Below, in pieces: positions 15,401-16,580 of a stretch of 16,580 bases of DNA. Below the pieces are notes generated by a model. It had not been told where the DNA came from, searched no databases, and saw only the letters and a program-made list of their open reading frames with translations. Source of the DNA: JALTDM01 sp964421355 (GTDB lineage Bacteria; Bacteroidota; Bacteroidia; Bacteroidales; JALTDM01); assembly GCA_964421355.1 (NCBI GenBank), contig CAYQWX010000045.1, positions 1-16,580 on the forward strand, written 5' to 3'. Numbering within the stretch: position 1 is the stretch's first letter; each line of letters starts with the position of its first letter. A program made the position numbers and the translations under genes.

Positions 15401-15972
15401 AAAAACATGAAGGCAAAGACCTGCAAAATTTTATAGATAAAATGACAAAAACTATAATTGAACAAATAGATACAATTACATTTATTGCAAATGAATTTTC
15501 TAATTTTGCAAAAACTCCTGCCATAGTATTCGAGCCTGTAAAAGTCAAATCCAACCTTGAAAATATAATATCATTATACGAAAACGAAAAAAATATCTTT
15601 ATAACGGTAAAATATAATTTTGAAAACGATGTGGAAGTATGTTTTGATAAACATTACTTCAATAGGGTAATAGGTAATATCATAAAAAATGCTGTACAAT
15701 CAATACCTTATTCCAAGCAAGGAATAATAAATATAGAAGTGAAAACGGAAAACAATTTATTACTTATCATGGTAGAAGACAATGGCATAGGTATCCCCGA
15801 GGATATTAGAGGCAAAATATTTTATCCTAACTTTACCACCAAAGCTAGTGGAACGGGCTTGGGGCTAGCAATAGCCAAAAATTTGATAGAACAAGCAGGT
15901 GGGGCAATATATTTTGAAACCGAAACAGGAAGGGGAACCCGTTTTTTTATTAAGTTTAAAATCTGCATTTGA
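12397..15972 (+). CDS. Large membrane sensor histidine kinase (NtrY-like core)
   Basis: The 1191-residue sensor kinase has an N-terminal membrane helix (about 12-30), an extracytoplasmic segment (31-205), a block of about eight helices (206-443), a second soluble segment (444-685), two more helices (about 688-705 and 723-745), a third soluble segment (746-880), a last helix (881-908), and HAMP (to about 955). The kinase core then follows. The H box VAHDIKNPLTPMKLS places the phosphorylated histidine at H981. The N box is NIIKNAVQSI (1094-1103), G1 is EDNGIGIPE (1127-1135), the F box is FYPNF (1142-1146) and G2 is GTGLGLAIAKN (1152-1162). HDIKNPLTPM is typical of NtrY-like kinases. The ATG lies within rlmH (20-bp overlap), and no later ATG would preserve the first helix. 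No response regulator is encoded in the window. The signal is unknown. All catalytic boxes are intact. Confidence 0.92.
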   Translation: MRIITTNNKKTLFKLLAILLIAIGGLFIPTLYRWLANTTIPIGDITKNYTYSTFLTKQCAENIVKQIDSLSKTDIFQYLLEYKKKNPEGIDFFIFENNHIKAWTTNDFYVDTSLLNYHQKTVWFHDVLLYVYVKNIGTKKLLTTLVLSRKYPVENDYLKDYTNPLLKLPSNYKISQSKKGIPIKTSQGNIVFYVMKEQVKVPSDIYMLSFLIEFLLGIFIFYFLGKSLSNRTQVIIWSILIIGLLLLKQFDILQHLPFEIFKPYLFSSHWFFSLGELLLWSLLVWGISVGVQKNISHNINNKQKTFLFLILYPFLSVFLIYIIRILVIDSIINVHFYDIYSLSVYSVFVLLVLLLFTIAFAHLFFAFIPYFNNKKKYLWLLAIYPIAYIFLLLFNLHIFILFFMLLLFTGLGVLFLITQKQNPATNVIGLLIASAIISGLLFYFSEKKENSIKHLLVTKLSEERDLVLENISQDIINDALKDSSIISLLQNDTLSQEQINKNLKDYLKQHYFTGYWSNYDIQITICSNNDDLEILGENRIINCFSYFNQIIKYQGEKVGSSRFYFINNDNGRISYLMVLDYAPKIYKKVFVEIDSKLLAVKQGYPELMLNYKGDSFLKKYNYAKYKNGKLYFQYGDFPYPLVDKMFVNKPNMSELSFNKYSHLIYKASDNSLFVLSSKKIGFWDIVQETSYLFLISLIFYVLLLFDKGKIKLHLLTLRGQIQITMFSLLFLFFIVVGIIVVIIIKNNFNNYYRQSLKEKMESIRDEFSEKDIASLSEREISDFVYKLSGVFYTDIHLYDTTGNLLYTSIPAIFDKNIQSSYANPNAYYMLHHKLLSRYIHQEEIGKLKFLSAYTPILNEEYKPIMYLNLPYFTKQVEMTRQMIMLITSVINIFVFLIVVSLLFTVLVSNRITEPLSIIRNHIKQLYLGSENKKIKLNIKNEIGDLVKEYNKMIDKLEESALKLAQSERESAWREMAKQVAHDIKNPLTPMKLSIQYLQQTWKKHEGKDLQNFIDKMTKTIIEQIDTITFIANEFSNFAKTPAIVFEPVKVKSNLENIISLYENEKNIFITVKYNFENDVEVCFDKHYFNRVIGNIIKNAVQSIPYSKQGIINIEVKTENNLLLIMVEDNGIGIPEDIRGKIFYPNFTTKASGTGLGLAIAKNLIEQAGGAIYFETETGRGTRFFIKFKICI

Positions 15973-16085
15973 TAGTTGAATCTACCAATAAACAAATAGA
16001 TATATCCAATTTGCCAAATGGAATTTATTTTATTAATATTACAACGTAGAATAATAATTTTAACTATAAAGTTATAAAAGAATGA
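15960..16085 (+). pseudogene. Remnant of a T9SS type A C-terminal sorting domain
   Basis: In the gap after the kinase, the frame starting at 15960 reads NLHLIVESTNKQ, then IDISNLPNGIYFINITT, an amber codon (16047-16049), then NNNFNYKVIKE and a TGA (16083-16085). Read through the amber codon, this is a textbook end of a type A sorting domain (pattern: dLsnLpnGiYfi-i, then a short gap and a K-V-x-K tail). The frame is closed upstream by a TAA at 15957 within the kinase gene and has no start, so the cargo protein's body is missing. A single base change from GAG, AAG or CAG would explain the amber codon. The final TGA overlaps the next ATG as ATGA. It is probably a leftover of a deleted secreted-protein gene. 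Confidence 0.72.
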
Positions 16086-16507
16086 TAAATCATAGAAATG
16101 CATTATTTATTGTTTTAATATTATTACTTTTTGCAGGTATTCAATGTAAGAAAGAATCGGCAGAAATACAATTATTGATTAAGAACGAAACATCGGATAC
16201 ACTAATTGTAAAAAAGTTTAAAAACGATGCTATCTATGTTACGAAAATACCACAAGATACCGCTTTTTGGTTAGCGGTTGGAAAATATGGACAATATATT
16301 CCTTCAACATTATTGTGTGAGCAGTATGATAGCATTACGATTTATAATGTAAATGATACGATAACTTATTCAAGAATAAAATCTTTTCAAGGAAATCCTT
16401 TTACTGATGAAACAGTATGGTCTCTTAATAGAATTTATGAAGATACACGGTGTTCTTTACGTTGCGAATATGTTACTTGCTATCAATATTATTGGGTAAT
16501 AAAATAG
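16082..16507 (+). CDS. Small putative lipoprotein of unknown function
   Basis: The 141 residues start with a hydrophobic signal (ALFIVLILLLFAGI) and a Cys at 22 followed by KKES, consistent with a Bacteroidota lipoprotein, although Gln before the Cys is not an ideal lipobox. The mature part looks beta-rich (IQLLIKNETSDTLIV at 29-43, then DSITIYNVNDTITY at 83-96). It ends with a cysteine cluster (C124, C128, C133) in a Tyr-rich tail. No family is recognised. The ATG overlaps the TGA of the sorting-domain remnant by 4 bp, so it may once have been the second gene of that lost cargo's operon. It now follows the kinase by 109 bp without a visible promoter of its own. Confidence 0.75.
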   Translation: MINHRNALFIVLILLLFAGIQCKKESAEIQLLIKNETSDTLIVKKFKNDAIYVTKIPQDTAFWLAVGKYGQYIPSTLLCEQYDSITIYNVNDTITYSRIKSFQGNPFTDETVWSLNRIYEDTRCSLRCEYVTCYQYYWVIK

Positions 16508-16521
16508 ATTTTTTAATTTTG
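16492..16521 (+). promoter_or_regulatory. Well-spaced Bacteroidota promoter pointing out of the window
   Basis: A TTG (16492-16494), 19 bp, and TAATTTTG (16514-16521) fit the TTG-N17-23-TAnnTTTG consensus fully, the best match in the window. The TTG lies in the last codons of the lipoprotein gene. Transcription would start near 16527 and serve a gene beyond the right edge. An ATG at 16559 (MSAVISI to the edge) is a possible start, but an open frame reading LDSLEQYVSRYKH overlaps it, so the downstream gene cannot be set from here. Confidence 0.55.
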
Positions 16522-16580
16522 AACAACAATTTATTGTCGTTGGATTCGTTAGAACAATATGTCAGCCGTTATAAGCATTT

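Noticed and set aside
15900..15972. Frameshift at the kinase C-terminus joining it to the sorting-domain frame (a kinase-T9SS fusion)
   Set aside because: The kinase ends normally after GTRFFIKFK, as relatives of this family do, and a cytoplasmic kinase domain would not carry a secretion tail. A deletion remnant is the simpler reading.
15822..16103. Minus-strand open frame of about 93 codons across the kinase end and the gap
   Set aside because: It is antisense to the catalytic G2 region of the kinase and to the sorting-domain remnant, has no recognisable domain, and is an artefact of AT-rich composition.
16441..16580. Open plus-strand frame reading through the lipoprotein end into LDSLEQYVSRYKH, as a frameshifted continuation
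   Set aside because: The lipoprotein has its own normal stop at 16505-16507, and the alternative frame has no start codon in a sensible context. Too little sequence remains before the edge to call it coding.

Overview
The window is chromosomal DNA from a member of the Bacteroidota. Base composition is very AT-rich (roughly 30% GC by eye). Genes lack Shine-Dalgarno sequences, and several gaps carry the TAnnTTTG -7 element typical of this phylum. One very large secreted protein has SprB-type repeats and a type B sorting domain of the type IX secretion system (T9SS), and a decayed type A sorting domain lies elsewhere. The genus cannot be named from the sequence alone.

Layout. (1) Positions 73-3576, minus strand: dnaE, the replicative polymerase alpha subunit, with a complete PHP metal site. 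A possible gene start lies just beyond its stop, at the left edge. (2) Positions 3577-3947: a 371-bp gap between divergent dnaE and rplU. It holds promoters for both, plus an imperfect inverted-repeat structure (3694-3802) with its own -7-like element. The structure could be a small RNA, and its minus strand could encode a 29-residue membrane peptide. (3) Positions 3948-4540: the rplU-rpmA ribosomal protein operon, ending in a clear hairpin terminator shared with the convergent gene. (4) Positions 9912-4600, minus strand: a compact three-gene operon. It encodes a small exported protein, a 1449-residue SprB-repeat/PKD adhesin-like protein with a type B T9SS C-terminus (4-bp start/stop overlap), and a second small exported protein 7 bp further on. 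(5) Positions 10139-15972, plus strand: a tightly packed run of an MgtC/DUF4010 membrane protein, a DUF6702 exported protein, rlmH, and a 1191-residue membrane sensor histidine kinase that overlaps rlmH by 20 bp. (6) Positions 15960-16085: the last ~40 codons of a T9SS type A sorting domain, without any gene body and with one in-frame amber stop. Its final stop overlaps the start of a small putative lipoprotein gene (16082-16507). (7) The right edge carries a well-spaced promoter (16492-16521) pointing out of the window.

How it works together. dnaE, rplU-rpmA and rlmH are housekeeping genes for replication and ribosome assembly. The 9912-4600 operon is an envelope and surface module: the large protein is predicted to leave the cell through the T9SS, and its two small neighbours are unrecognised exported proteins that may be accessory factors. 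The sensor kinase has no response regulator inside the window.

No defence system, CRISPR array, intact mobile element, tRNA or rRNA was seen. The leads most worth a second look are the T9SS sorting-domain remnant, the structured dnaE-rplU gap, and the adhesin operon with its unassigned 550-residue N-terminal region and no adjacent PorP/SprF partner.
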